A stretch of 6,621 nt of DNA from an uncultured Eubacteriales bacterium (GCA_900545405.1 UQYT01000065.1:1-6621), one strand, 5' to 3'; positions 1 to 6,178 are shown, counted from the first letter of the stretch. Made by a program: numbers and translations. The notes: generated by a model from the sequence alone, not told the origin.

Positions 1-20
1 AAGCGCCTTTCTTTGGCGGC

Positions 21-63
21 TCGACACCGTTTCTTTGGGCAAGCACCAAAGAAATGGGGTCGA
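21..63 (-). repeat. hairpin A of trailer module, copy 1
   Basis: TCGACACCGTTTCTTTGG (21-38) pairs with CCAAAGAAATGGGGTCGA (46-63) around a seven-base loop (39-45). The stem has one A-G mismatch (26/58) and one G-T wobble (29/55). No T-run follows on either strand, so it does not look like an intrinsic terminator; RNA stabilisation or a repeat-family fold is more likely. The equivalent stem at 6296-6337 has swapped pairs at two positions. Confidence 0.75.
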
Positions 64-127
64 ATGGCAGGACAAGCAATCGACCACCTCCCAGCGTATC
101 GGCGCACACGTACCAAACCAAAAGAAC

Positions 128-164
128 AAATAAAAGGGGGAACCCCCGGCGAGGGTTCCCCCTT
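128..164 (-). terminator. intrinsic terminator of putP
   Basis: AAGGGGGAACCC (134-145) pairs perfectly over 12 bp with GGGTTCCCCCTT (153-164), leaving a seven-base loop. On the minus strand the stem is followed by TTTTATTT (complement of 128-135), the U-tract expected of a Rho-independent terminator. It lies about 135 bases past the putP stop codon. The stem is closely related to the TRAP operon terminator at 6179-6211. Confidence 0.85.
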
Positions 165-169
165 GGACC

Positions 170-295
170 CCCTCCTGCGCTTTTGTGAGCATCAGGAGGG
201 TTCCGCGCTCTGCGGAGCGCGGCCAGAGGCTTTGCTTCTGGACTCCACCGCCTTTGAAAAGGCGGGCGAAACTTTCATTCGCGCGCGGCGCGCGC
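170..295 (-). other. array of five hairpins in the putP 3' trailer
   Basis: There is no gene here, but inverted repeats are packed one after another. They are 170-177 with 193-200 (CCCTCCTG/CAGGAGGG), 203-210 with 215-222 (CCGCGCTC/GAGCGCGG, perfect, loop TGCG), 223-230 with 234-241 (CCAGAGGC/GCTTCTGG, one wobble, loop TTT), 248-254 with 259-265 (CCGCCTT/AAGGCGG, loop TGAA) and 281-286 with 290-295 (GCGCGC arms). All would be transcribed between the putP stop codon and its terminator. Shielding the mRNA from 3' exonucleases is a plausible role. The TRAP operon trailer lacks them. Confidence 0.7.
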
Positions 296-299
296 AGCG

Positions 300-1751
300 T
301 CAATCCTTCATGGCGACGGCGGCGTCGTACAGCGCCTCGACCTCCTTGCTCGGGGCCTTGCCCACGGAGGCGGCTATCACGGCGGCGATCAGGCCCGCGA
401 AGAAGCCGGGGATGATCTCGTACACGCCCGTCCCGGAGAGGAACGCCAGCCACGCCACGTCAACCACCGCGCCGACCACGATGCCCGCCACCGCGCCGCC
501 GAACGTGAACCGGCGCCAGAACAGCGAGAGCATGATCACCGGCCCGAACGCCGCGCCGAACACGCCCCAGGCGTTCTCGACAAGGCCCATGATGGTGCCG
601 CTGCCCGGGTCCGCCGCGATCAGCAGCGCGATCACCGAGATGACCACGACCACTATGCGGCCCGCCCACAGCATCTCGTTGTCGCTCGCGTTCTTGCGGA
701 ACACCGGCTTATACACGTCGCTCGCAAACGCCGAGGCCGAGGCCAGCAGCTGCGAGTCGCAGGTGCTCATCGCCGCCGCAAGGATGGCCGAGAGCAGTAT
801 GCCGCTCACCACCGCCGGGAATATCGTGCGCACCATCGTGATGAACACGGCCGAGGAATCGGATATCTCGCCCAGGAACATGCGCCCTATCAGGCCCGAG
901 GCCACCGAGAAGATCAGGATTATGAACGTCCAGCTGATGCCTATCACGCTCGACTTGCGCAGGTCCTTGTTCGAGCGGATGGACATGAACCTTATTATGA
1001 TGTGCGGCATGCCGAAGTAGCCGAGGCCCCAGCCCAGGCCGGAGATGATGTCGCTCCAGCTCGTGAAGGCATCCCAGTAGCCCTCCGGGGTCGGCGCGCT
1101 CGCCGCCACGGCCTCGCCGCCGTTCACCAGCGCCAGCGCGAAGATGGGCGCGATCAGCAGCGCCGCCAGCATCAGCAGGCCCTGGAAAAAGTCCGTCCAG
1201 CACACCGCGTTGAAGCCGCCCAGGAAGGTGTACGCGATGATGATGAACGCCGCCAGATACATCGCCGTAGTCTCGTTTATGCCTATGACCGTGCTGAACA
1301 GCGTGCCGCAGGCCTTGATGCTCGACGCCGCGTATATCGTGTACGCCACCAGGAAGATGATCGCGCAGATGATCTGCAGAAACTTGCTCTTCGACAGGAA
1401 ACGGTTCGTCAGATACTGCGGTATCGTGATAGAGTCCTTCGCCGCTATCGAGAACTTGCGCAGCCTCGGCGCCTCAAATATCCACGAGAGCGCGTAGCCT
1501 ATCGCAAGACCCACCGCGATCCAGATCTGGCCCATGCCCAGCGCGTACACCGACGCCGGCAGGCCCATAAGTACCCAGGCGCTCATGTCCGAGGCGCCCG
1601 CCGACAGCGCCGATACCCACGGCCCCATCTGACGCCCGCCCAGGAAGTAGTCCTTCTCGTTGTCGCCCTTGCTCTTGGCGAAGAAATAAATGCCTATCCC
1701 CACCATGAACACAAAGTAGATGATAAATACCACAAGCTCTGCTACGTTCAT
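300..1751 (-). CDS. putP: sodium/proline symporter PutP (SSS family)
   Basis: This inner-membrane solute:Na+ symporter, 483 aa, imports L-proline using the Na+ gradient. It carries the PutP signatures DYFLGGRQMGPWVSALSAG (34-52), ASDMSAWVLMGLP (53-65), TIYAAS (138-143), a GWGLGYFGMPH loop (240-250), SAILAAAMST (321-330) and YEIIPGF (444-450). With the start at 1751, Arg40, Asp55, Ser57, Trp59 and Tyr140 fall at the same numbers as the functional residues of E. coli PutP, and Ser329-Thr330 match its Ser340-Thr341. This supports that start over the in-frame ATG at 1769, six codons earlier, which has no ribosome binding site; the GGGG before 1751 is itself weak. About 12-13 hydrophobic segments are visible. 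It is slightly shorter than the 502-residue E. coli protein, mainly from a shorter loop before residue 329. It is divergent from the LysR gene and has its own promoter and terminator. Proline specificity is inferred from similarity; another SSS substrate is possible. Confidence 0.93.
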   Translation of the reverse strand: MNVAELVVFIIYFVFMVGIGIYFFAKSKGDNEKDYFLGGRQMGPWVSALSAGASDMSAWVLMGLPASVYALGMGQIWIAVGLAIGYALSWIFEAPRLRKFSIAAKDSITIPQYLTNRFLSKSKFLQIICAIIFLVAYTIYAASSIKACGTLFSTVIGINETTAMYLAAFIIIAYTFLGGFNAVCWTDFFQGLLMLAALLIAPIFALALVNGGEAVAASAPTPEGYWDAFTSWSDIISGLGWGLGYFGMPHIIIRFMSIRSNKDLRKSSVIGISWTFIILIFSVASGLIGRMFLGEISDSSAVFITMVRTIFPAVVSGILLSAILAAAMSTCDSQLLASASAFASDVYKPVFRKNASDNEMLWAGRIVVVVISVIALLIAADPGSGTIMGLVENAWGVFGAAFGPVIMLSLFWRRFTFGGAVAGIVVGAVVDVAWLAFLSGTGVYEIIPGFFAGLIAAVIAASVGKAPSKEVEALYDAAVAMKD

Positions 1752-1765
1752 TCCGTCTACCCCAC

Positions 1766-1779
1766 ACATGAAAAAAATT
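1766..1779. promoter_or_regulatory. possible operator half: ACATGAAANNAATT, putP side
   Basis: This 14-base stretch lies just upstream of the putP start and matches 1925-1938, just upstream of the LysR-gene start, at every position except a central AA versus GG. The two copies sit in the same orientation at opposite ends of the divergent control region. Shared recognition by one regulator is possible, but the motif is AT-rich and short, so chance is not excluded. Confidence 0.3.
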
Positions 1780-1795
1780 AATACATTCCATCAAC

Positions 1796-1824
1796 TTTAC
1801 AAATGAATGCTTTTGAATTATAAT
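1796..1824 (+). promoter_or_regulatory. promoter of the LysR-type gene
   Basis: TTTACA (1796-1801) and TATAAT (1819-1824) are separated by exactly 17 bases, giving an expected start near 1831 and a leader of about 116 bases. The -10 overlaps the putP -10 on the other strand within the symmetric run ATTATAAT (1817-1824), so polymerase could fill only one direction at a time. Confidence 0.75.
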
Positions 1825-1845
1825 CTTCATCAGGCCAATTGGCAA
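1817..1845 (-). promoter_or_regulatory. promoter of putP
   Basis: On the minus strand TTGCCA (complement of 1840-1845) and a perfect TATAAT (complement of 1817-1822) are separated by 17 bases. The expected start is near 1810, leaving a leader of about 58 bases. The -35 overlaps a ten-base palindrome (1834-1843). Confidence 0.8.
1834..1843. promoter_or_regulatory. palindrome GCCAATTGGC over the putP -35
   Basis: This perfect ten-base palindrome overlaps the putP -35 box and lies just past the predicted start point of the LysR-gene transcript. A protein bound here would be placed to affect both promoters. Operator function is inferred from position only. Confidence 0.4.
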
Positions 1846-1891
1846 GCCCCGGGCCCGGATTTTTGGGGCGCAAAGGGGCTTTTTTCGGGCC
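1844..1891 (+). promoter_or_regulatory. possible attenuator in the LysR-gene leader
   Basis: AAGCCCC (1844-1850) can pair with GGGGCTT (1875-1881), which runs into a T-tract (1880-1885), making a terminator-like fold with a long loop. GGCCCG (1852-1857) can instead pair with CGGGCC (1886-1891). The two stems cross, so they are alternatives or form a pseudoknot. A third GGGGC at 1865-1869 also competes for 1846-1850. The leader encodes no obvious peptide and matches no riboswitch class that I recognise. The fold is speculative. Confidence 0.35.
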
Positions 1892-1895
1892 TTAC

Positions 1896-1910
1896 ATCAA
1901 ATTTATTGAT
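1896..1910. promoter_or_regulatory. LysR-type binding site, ATC-N9-GAT
   Basis: ATCAAATTTATTGAT has 5-base inverted arms (ATCAA/TTGAT) and contains the T-N11-A core of LysR-family boxes in its ATC-N9-GAT form. It is centred about 93 bases upstream of the predicted putP start point and 44 bases before the LysR start codon. A bound regulator could activate putP and repress its own gene; this is inferred, and AT-rich sequence produces such motifs by chance. Confidence 0.5.
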
Positions 1911-1923
1911 TTATTTTCATCTA

Positions 1924-1944
1924 TACATGAAAGGAATTCATGTA
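1924..1944 (+). promoter_or_regulatory. perfect inverted repeat around the LysR-gene ribosome binding site
   Basis: Arms TACATGAA (1924-1931) and TTCATGTA (1937-1944) are perfectly complementary, with AGGAA between them. The spacer and adjacent stem bases hold the Shine-Dalgarno AAAGGA (1930-1935). The start codon at 1947 follows two bases after the right arm. It could be a DNA operator, or an RNA hairpin that controls access to the ribosome binding site. Confidence 0.55.
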
Positions 1945-1946
1945 AC

Positions 1947-2846
1947 ATGCCGGTAAGCAAGTATGAGGCGTTTTTGAAGGCGGCGGAGCTGGGGAGCCTG
2001 ACGCGGGCGGCGGCGGAGCTGGGGGTGACTCAGTCGGCGGTGTCGCACATGATAGGCTCGCTGGAGGAGGAGCTGGGCTTCTCCTTATTAAAAAGAGGGC
2101 GCACGGGCGCGCGGCCTACGGCGGAGGGCGAGCGGGTGCTGCCCGCCATCCGGGGGATGCTGAACTCGAAGGAGCAGCTGGAGCAGACGGCGGCGGCCAT
2201 CCGGGGCCTGGACTGCGGCACGGTGAGGATAGGCACCTTCACCAGCGTGGCGGTGCACTGGCTGCCGGGGATGATAAAGCGCTTTCAGGCGGCCTACCCC
2301 AACGTGGAGCTCAAGCTGATGAACGGCGACTACCACGACGTGGAGCAGTGGCTCTCGGACGGGAACTGCGACCTCGGCTTCGTGGCGCTGCCGACCAAGC
2401 AGCGCGGGCGGGTTACGGCGCTGCTGGAGGACCGGCTGCTGGCCGTGGTGCCGCGGGACCACCGCCTCGCGAGCCTGCCGCGCTTTCCCATCAAGGAGGT
2501 GGAGCACGAGCCCTTCATCAGCCTGCTGGAGACCAGCGACCACGACGCGCGCCGCGCGCTGGAGGCCGCGGGCGTCACACCCAACATACGGTACACGACC
2601 AAGGACGACTACGCCATAATCGCCATGGTGGAGCAGGGCCTCGGCGTGAGCATAATGCCGGAGCTGCTGCTCTCGGGCCGCAGCGACAACGTCCGCGTCA
2701 TGGAGCTGACCCCGCCCGCGAGCCGGACCATCGGCCTCTGTCTCCCCGACGCGGACAGGGCCGGCCCCGCCACGCTCCGCTTCGCCGACTGCGTCTCCGA
2801 CTGGGTCCGCGAGCACTATTCACGGTTACAGAACACCTTGTCGTGA
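1947..2846 (+). CDS. LysR-type transcriptional regulator
   Basis: This 299-residue protein is the normal length for a LysR-family activator/repressor acting on DNA as an oligomer. Residues 4-65 form the winged helix-turn-helix (SLTRAAAELGVTQSAVSHMI, 17-36, then LEEELGFSLLKR and RPTAEGERVLP). Residues about 90-295 form the periplasmic-binding-like effector domain, starting GTVRIGTF and including DLGFVALP (142-149), LLAVVPRDHRLA (164-175) and VEQGLGVSIMPELLL (228-242). The start at 1947 is chosen because homology begins there and AAAGGA lies about 11 bases upstream; an upstream in-frame extension reads through control DNA. A competing ATG at 1940 is followed at once by TAA. The gene is divergent from putP, the classic layout for a LysR regulator and its target, and lies directly upstream of the TRAP genes with no terminator between. 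The effector cannot be read from the sequence; proline, or the TRAP substrate, are guesses from context. Confidence 0.93.
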   Translation: MPVSKYEAFLKAAELGSLTRAAAELGVTQSAVSHMIGSLEEELGFSLLKRGRTGARPTAEGERVLPAIRGMLNSKEQLEQTAAAIRGLDCGTVRIGTFTSVAVHWLPGMIKRFQAAYPNVELKLMNGDYHDVEQWLSDGNCDLGFVALPTKQRGRVTALLEDRLLAVVPRDHRLASLPRFPIKEVEHEPFISLLETSDHDARRALEAAGVTPNIRYTTKDDYAIIAMVEQGLGVSIMPELLLSGRSDNVRVMELTPPASRTIGLCLPDADRAGPATLRFADCVSDWVREHYSRLQNTLS

Positions 2847-2899
2847 ATTAGCGTATGAAATATTTTGCAACCTCTGACCCAACAAATTCATTTTAAGGC

Positions 2900-2928
2900 T
2901 TGAAATAAGGTTTGGCATGGCGTATACT
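2900..2928 (+). promoter_or_regulatory. promoter of the TAXI-TRAP operon
   Basis: TTGAAA (2900-2905) and TATACT (2923-2928) are 17 bases apart, each matching five of six consensus bases. Transcription should begin near 2935, giving a leader of about 57 bases that contains a tandem AAATGCA-like repeat (2952-2965) and a T-run. No terminator is visible between the LysR stop codon and this promoter, so read-through from the regulator gene is also possible. Confidence 0.75.
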
Positions 2929-2991
2929 GAGTTTGTCTTGAAATTTGCGGAAATGCAAAATGCAATTTTTTTGTCAAAGGGAGGATCACAA

Positions 2992-4014
2992 ATGAAAAAG
3001 AGAATAGCCGCGCTGGTACTGTGCCTGGCACTGGTATTTGCGCTCGCCGCCTGCGGAGAGGCCGCCCCCGCGACCGAGAGCGCAGCCCCCACGGAGAGCG
3101 CCGCGCCCGTCGCCCCGGCGGACGTCCCCGACCTGGATGTCTCCGCCAACCTCGACTTCGGCACCGGCAGCTCCACCGGCACCTACTACGGCTTCGGCGG
3201 CGCCTTCGGCACCTACATCTCCAACAACACCGGCGTGACCATCACCGCCGTCACCACCGCCGGCTCTCAGGCCAACATCGAGATGGTCGACGCGGGCGAG
3301 TATGACCTCGGCTTCGTGCAGTCCGACGTCATGAGCTACGCCTACAGCGGCACCAACCTCTTCACCGAGCCCGTGACCGGCTTCACCACCCTCGCGGCCC
3401 TCTACATGGAGCAGGTGCAGATCGTCACCCTCGACCCCGAGATAAAGACCGTCGGCGACCTGGCCGGCAAGACCGTCTCCATCGGCGCCGTCGGCTCCGG
3501 CGTGTACTTCAACGCCATCGACGTGCTCGGCGCCTATGACCTCACCGAGGACGACATCAGCCCCGTCTACCAGAACTTCGACGACAGCGTCGAGAGCCTG
3601 CAGGACGGCCGCATCGACGCCGCCTTCATCGTCGCCGGCGCCCCCACCACCAGCATCGTGCAGCTGGCCACCACCCAGGAGGTCCACCTCGTCAGCCTCG
3701 ACCAGGAGCACATCGACAAGCTCATCGAGGTCAGCCCCTACTACAGCGCCTACACCATCGGCGCCGACGTCTACGGCACCGCTGAGGACTGCACCACCGT
3801 CGCCATCAGCGCCGTGCTGATCGGCCGCGCGGACCTCGACCCCGACGTGGCCTACACCATCGTCTACACGCTCTTCCAGAACGCGGACAAGATCAGCCAC
3901 GCCAAGGCTGCCGAGCTGAGCCGTGAGTTCGGCGCCTCCGTCACGGACGTCCCCTACAACGAGGGCGCCGCCCGCTACTTCGAGGAGCAGGGCTTCACCG
4001 TTCCGAGGGCCTGA
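2992..4014 (+). CDS. TRAP transporter substrate-binding lipoprotein, TAXI family
   Basis: This 340-residue extracytoplasmic solute receptor captures a ligand outside the membrane and delivers it to the permease encoded just downstream. Residues 1-20 are a lipoprotein signal with lipobox LAAC, so Cys21 would be lipidated and anchored. Residues 22-50 are a low-complexity Ala/Pro/Glu tether. The TAXI core follows: GTGSSTGTYYGFGGAFGTYI (57-76), GSQANIEMVDAGEYDLGFVQ (91-110), VGDLAGKTVSIGAVGSGVYF (154-173), DGRIDAAFIVAGAPTTSI (205-222) and YNEGAARYFEEQGF (322-335). The start at 2992 is set by AAAGGGAGGA at 2976-2985 and by the signal peptide. Codons end in C to a striking degree, more so than in the neighbours, consistent with high expression as receptors are made in excess over permeases. 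TAXI proteins bind glutamate or other amino acids and carboxylates in known cases; the ligand here is unknown. Confidence 0.93.
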   Translation: MKKRIAALVLCLALVFALAACGEAAPATESAAPTESAAPVAPADVPDLDVSANLDFGTGSSTGTYYGFGGAFGTYISNNTGVTITAVTTAGSQANIEMVDAGEYDLGFVQSDVMSYAYSGTNLFTEPVTGFTTLAALYMEQVQIVTLDPEIKTVGDLAGKTVSIGAVGSGVYFNAIDVLGAYDLTEDDISPVYQNFDDSVESLQDGRIDAAFIVAGAPTTSIVQLATTQEVHLVSLDQEHIDKLIEVSPYYSAYTIGADVYGTAEDCTTVAISAVLIGRADLDPDVAYTIVYTLFQNADKISHAKAAELSREFGASVTDVPYNEGAARYFEEQGFTVPRA

Positions 4015-4040
4015 GCTCGCACTTTTGAACTCGCGTCAGT

Positions 4041-4067
4041 CCGCGGCGCCCAGCCAGGGTGCCGCGG
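4041..4067 (+). promoter_or_regulatory. intercistronic stem-loop between receptor and permease
   Basis: CCGCGGCGCC (4041-4050) pairs with GGTGCCGCGG (4058-4067), ten pairs including one G-T wobble, extendable by C4051-G4057. Only CTTTC follows, so termination would be weak. The stem ends seven bases before the permease ribosome binding site. It is well placed to protect the receptor mRNA 3' end or to lower permease expression; either role is inferred. Confidence 0.65.
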
Positions 4068-4088
4068 CTTTCGCAAGGGAGGTATACA

Positions 4089-6143
4089 ATGTCTGAGAAG
4101 AAAAAGAAAACAGACGGCCTGTTCGACAGCCGGATAGTCGACTCCGACGTCAGCGAGCAGCCGCACTACGAGCATCCGCACGTCAAGGGCTTTGACGGGG
4201 CGTCCTTCGAGCCGGAGGAGGACCAGTCCGCCGACGTGGGCACGATGGAGGACGTCGAGGCCATCATGCGCAAGTACGACCGCGAGTCGAACACGCGCAT
4301 CTGGCAGGGCACTCCCAAGCTCATCGTCGATATCCTCATGGCGCTCTTCTCGGCCTACTGCATCTACTCCACGCTTACCACCAAGGCCGCCATCGAGATA
4401 CGCCTCACCGCCTTCATGGGCTGCATCATGATCCTCGGCTTCCTGACCTACCCGGCCAGCAAGAAGCACGTCAAGGTCAACTCCCTGCCGTGGTACGACA
4501 TCGTGCTCATGATCCTGGGCGCGGCGGCGTTCTTCTATTACAGCCTCTCCTACAACGACCTGAGCCGCGTGCTCACGAGTCCCATCCGCATGACGATGAC
4601 CTACAACATCATCGGCATAGTCGGCGTGCTCGTGCTCGCGGAGCTCTGCCGCCGCTGCGTGGGCCTGCCCATACTCTTCGTGGCGGGCGCGCTGCTCATA
4701 TACACCTTTGCAAGCGGCCAGAGCCTCAACGCCGTCATCCACAGCCTCTTCTACTCCACGCAGGGCATCCTCTCCACGCCTGTCAACGTCTGCGCCAAGT
4801 TCATCGTGGTGTTCATAATCTTCGGCGCCTTCCTTGAGCGCACGGGCATAGCGAACTTCTTCATAGACCTGGCCAACTCCGTGGCGGGCTCCGCCTCCGG
4901 CGGCCCGGCCAAGGTCGCGGTCGTGGCAAGCGCGCTGGAGGGCATGGTGTCCGGCAGTTCGGTCGCCAACACCGTCGGCTCCGGCTCCATCACGATACCC
5001 ATGATGAAAAAGACCGGCTACCGCGCCGAATTCGCCGGCGCAGTCGAGGCCGCAGCCTCCACCGGCGGCCAGATCATGCCGCCCATCATGGGCGCCGCCG
5101 CCTTCCTGATGACCGAGTACGTCAACGAGCCCTACGGCCAGATCGCCGTGCGCGCCATACTGCCCGCGGTGCTCTACTTCCTCGGCATCTTCATCGCGGT
5201 CCACCTCGAGGCCAAGAAGTTCGGCCTGCGCGGCATCCCCCGCAGCGAGCTGCCGAAGTTCTTCCAGCTCATCCGCAAGATATATCTTCTTGCCCCGCTG
5301 GTGATACTCATCTACCTCGTCACCTCAAACTCGAACACCATCCAGGTCAGCGCCTCCATTGCCATCATCGTGGCGGTAGTGGCCAGCCTGTTCGACAAGG
5401 ACAACCGCATAACGCCCAAGCGCTTTTTCGAGGCGCTGGCGGCCGGCGCCAGGGGCACCATCACGGTCGCCGTGGCCTGCGGCATCGCGGGCGTCATCGC
5501 CGGCTGCATCACGGTCACCGGCCTGGGCAGCAAGCTGATAAGCGGCGTCATCGCCCTCTCCGGCGGCAACGTGATGATCGGCCTGGTGCTGACGATGATC
5601 TGCTGCATCATCCTCGGCATGGGCGTGCCGACCACGGCCAACTACTGCATCATGGCGACGACCTGCGCCCCCATACTCCAGGAGCTGGGCGTGAACCTCA
5701 TCGCGGCGCACTTCTTTGTGTTCTACTTCGGCATCGTGGCGGACATCACGCCGCCGGTCGCGCTCGCGGCCTACGCCGGCAGCGCCATCGCCAAGAGCAA
5801 CCCGATGAAGACGGGCGTGCAGGCCACGAAGCTGGCCATAGGCGCGTTCATAGTGCCGTACGTGTTCGCGCTGAACCCGTCGATGCTGTTCATTAACGCG
5901 AGCGTGGGCGACATAGTGCTCATCTGCGCCACGGCGGTGCTGGGCATGTTCGGCATAGCTGCGGCGATGAACGGCTATCTGTTCAAGAAGATCCAGTGGT
6001 ATATGCGCATCGCCTTCATGGTGGGCGGCCTGATGCTGCTGATCCCTGGCCTGGCGACGGACATCGCCGGCCTGGTGCTGCTCGCAGCCCTCACGTCCTA
6101 CCAGTACCTGAGCAGCCGCAAGGGCACCGCCCCCGCCGCCTGA
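4089..6143 (+). CDS. TRAP transporter fused permease (DctQ-DctM, 4TM/12TM type)
   Basis: This 684-residue membrane protein carries both TRAP permease parts in one chain, as is usual for TAXI-type systems. Residues 1-75 are a hydrophilic, acidic, probably cytoplasmic tail. Four DctQ-like helices follow (about 79-99, 105-122, 137-154, 174-190), then a DctM-like domain to the C-terminus. DctM signatures are EGMVSGSSVANTVGSGSITI (284-303), TGGQIMPPIMGAAAFLM (325-341), GMGVPTTANY (510-519) and ADITPPVALAAYAG (551-564). It would couple ligand release from the binding protein to Na+ (or H+) entry. The start at 4089 has AAGGGAGGT five bases upstream; an in-frame GTG at 4059 inside the stem-loop would add ten residues and is less likely. 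It is the second gene of the operon, 74 bases after the receptor gene, and is followed by a terminator. The family call is firm; the substrate is unknown. Confidence 0.94.
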   Translation: MSEKKKKTDGLFDSRIVDSDVSEQPHYEHPHVKGFDGASFEPEEDQSADVGTMEDVEAIMRKYDRESNTRIWQGTPKLIVDILMALFSAYCIYSTLTTKAAIEIRLTAFMGCIMILGFLTYPASKKHVKVNSLPWYDIVLMILGAAAFFYYSLSYNDLSRVLTSPIRMTMTYNIIGIVGVLVLAELCRRCVGLPILFVAGALLIYTFASGQSLNAVIHSLFYSTQGILSTPVNVCAKFIVVFIIFGAFLERTGIANFFIDLANSVAGSASGGPAKVAVVASALEGMVSGSSVANTVGSGSITIPMMKKTGYRAEFAGAVEAAASTGGQIMPPIMGAAAFLMTEYVNEPYGQIAVRAILPAVLYFLGIFIAVHLEAKKFGLRGIPRSELPKFFQLIRKIYLLAPLVILIYLVTSNSNTIQVSASIAIIVAVVASLFDKDNRITPKRFFEALAAGARGTITVAVACGIAGVIAGCITVTGLGSKLISGVIALSGGNVMIGLVLTMICCIILGMGVPTTANYCIMATTCAPILQELGVNLIAAHFFVFYFGIVADITPPVALAAYAGSAIAKSNPMKTGVQATKLAIGAFIVPYVFALNPSMLFINASVGDIVLICATAVLGMFGIAAAMNGYLFKKIQWYMRIAFMVGGLMLLIPGLATDIAGLVLLAALTSYQYLSSRKGTAPAA

Positions 6144-6178
6144 CCCCGCCCTCCGCTGCACAAATAAGAGCTTCGTCC

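Larger units (their letters stand above)
1..168 (-). repeat. composite trailer repeat module, copy 1 (after putP)
   Basis: Read leftward from putP, this stretch holds, in order, GTCCAAGGGG plus a terminator stem (134-168), the 14-mer GTACGTGTGCGCCG (complement of 100-113), CTGCCATTC (complement of 62-70), an 18-position hairpin (21-63) and a distal CCAAAGAAA block (complement of 8-16). The same parts occur in the same order on the plus strand at 6175-6358 behind the TRAP permease, so the two copies form an inverted pair around the gene block. The spacers between the parts are not conserved. Bases 8-64 are identical to 6565-6621. The shared order is seen directly; that this is a dispersed intergenic repeat family of the genome is inferred. 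Confidence 0.8.

Noticed and set aside
8..64. CRISPR array or tandem repeat
   Set aside because: Copies are few, thousands of bases apart, in mixed orientation and without regular spacers or cas genes.
13..1020. Plus-strand open frame of 335 codons from a TTG start
   Set aside because: It runs through repeat module 1, a terminator and a hairpin array, then antisense to putP. It is not a coding gene.
1752..1769. Upstream ATG at 1769 as the putP start
   Set aside because: It would add six residues with no ribosome binding site in front and would break the exact residue-number agreement with E. coli PutP (Arg40, Asp55, Trp59, Tyr140).
2986..3900. Long open frame on the minus strand (304 codons) across the TAXI gene
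   Set aside because: It is a shadow of the extreme C-ending codon bias of the plus-strand gene. The product is a low-complexity string of Asp, Gly, Val and Ala with no domain.
3975..5204. Minus-strand open frame of 409 codons over the TRAP permease 5' half
   Set aside because: It is antisense to a clearly conserved permease, has a low-complexity His/Asp/Arg-rich product and lacks a believable ribosome binding site.
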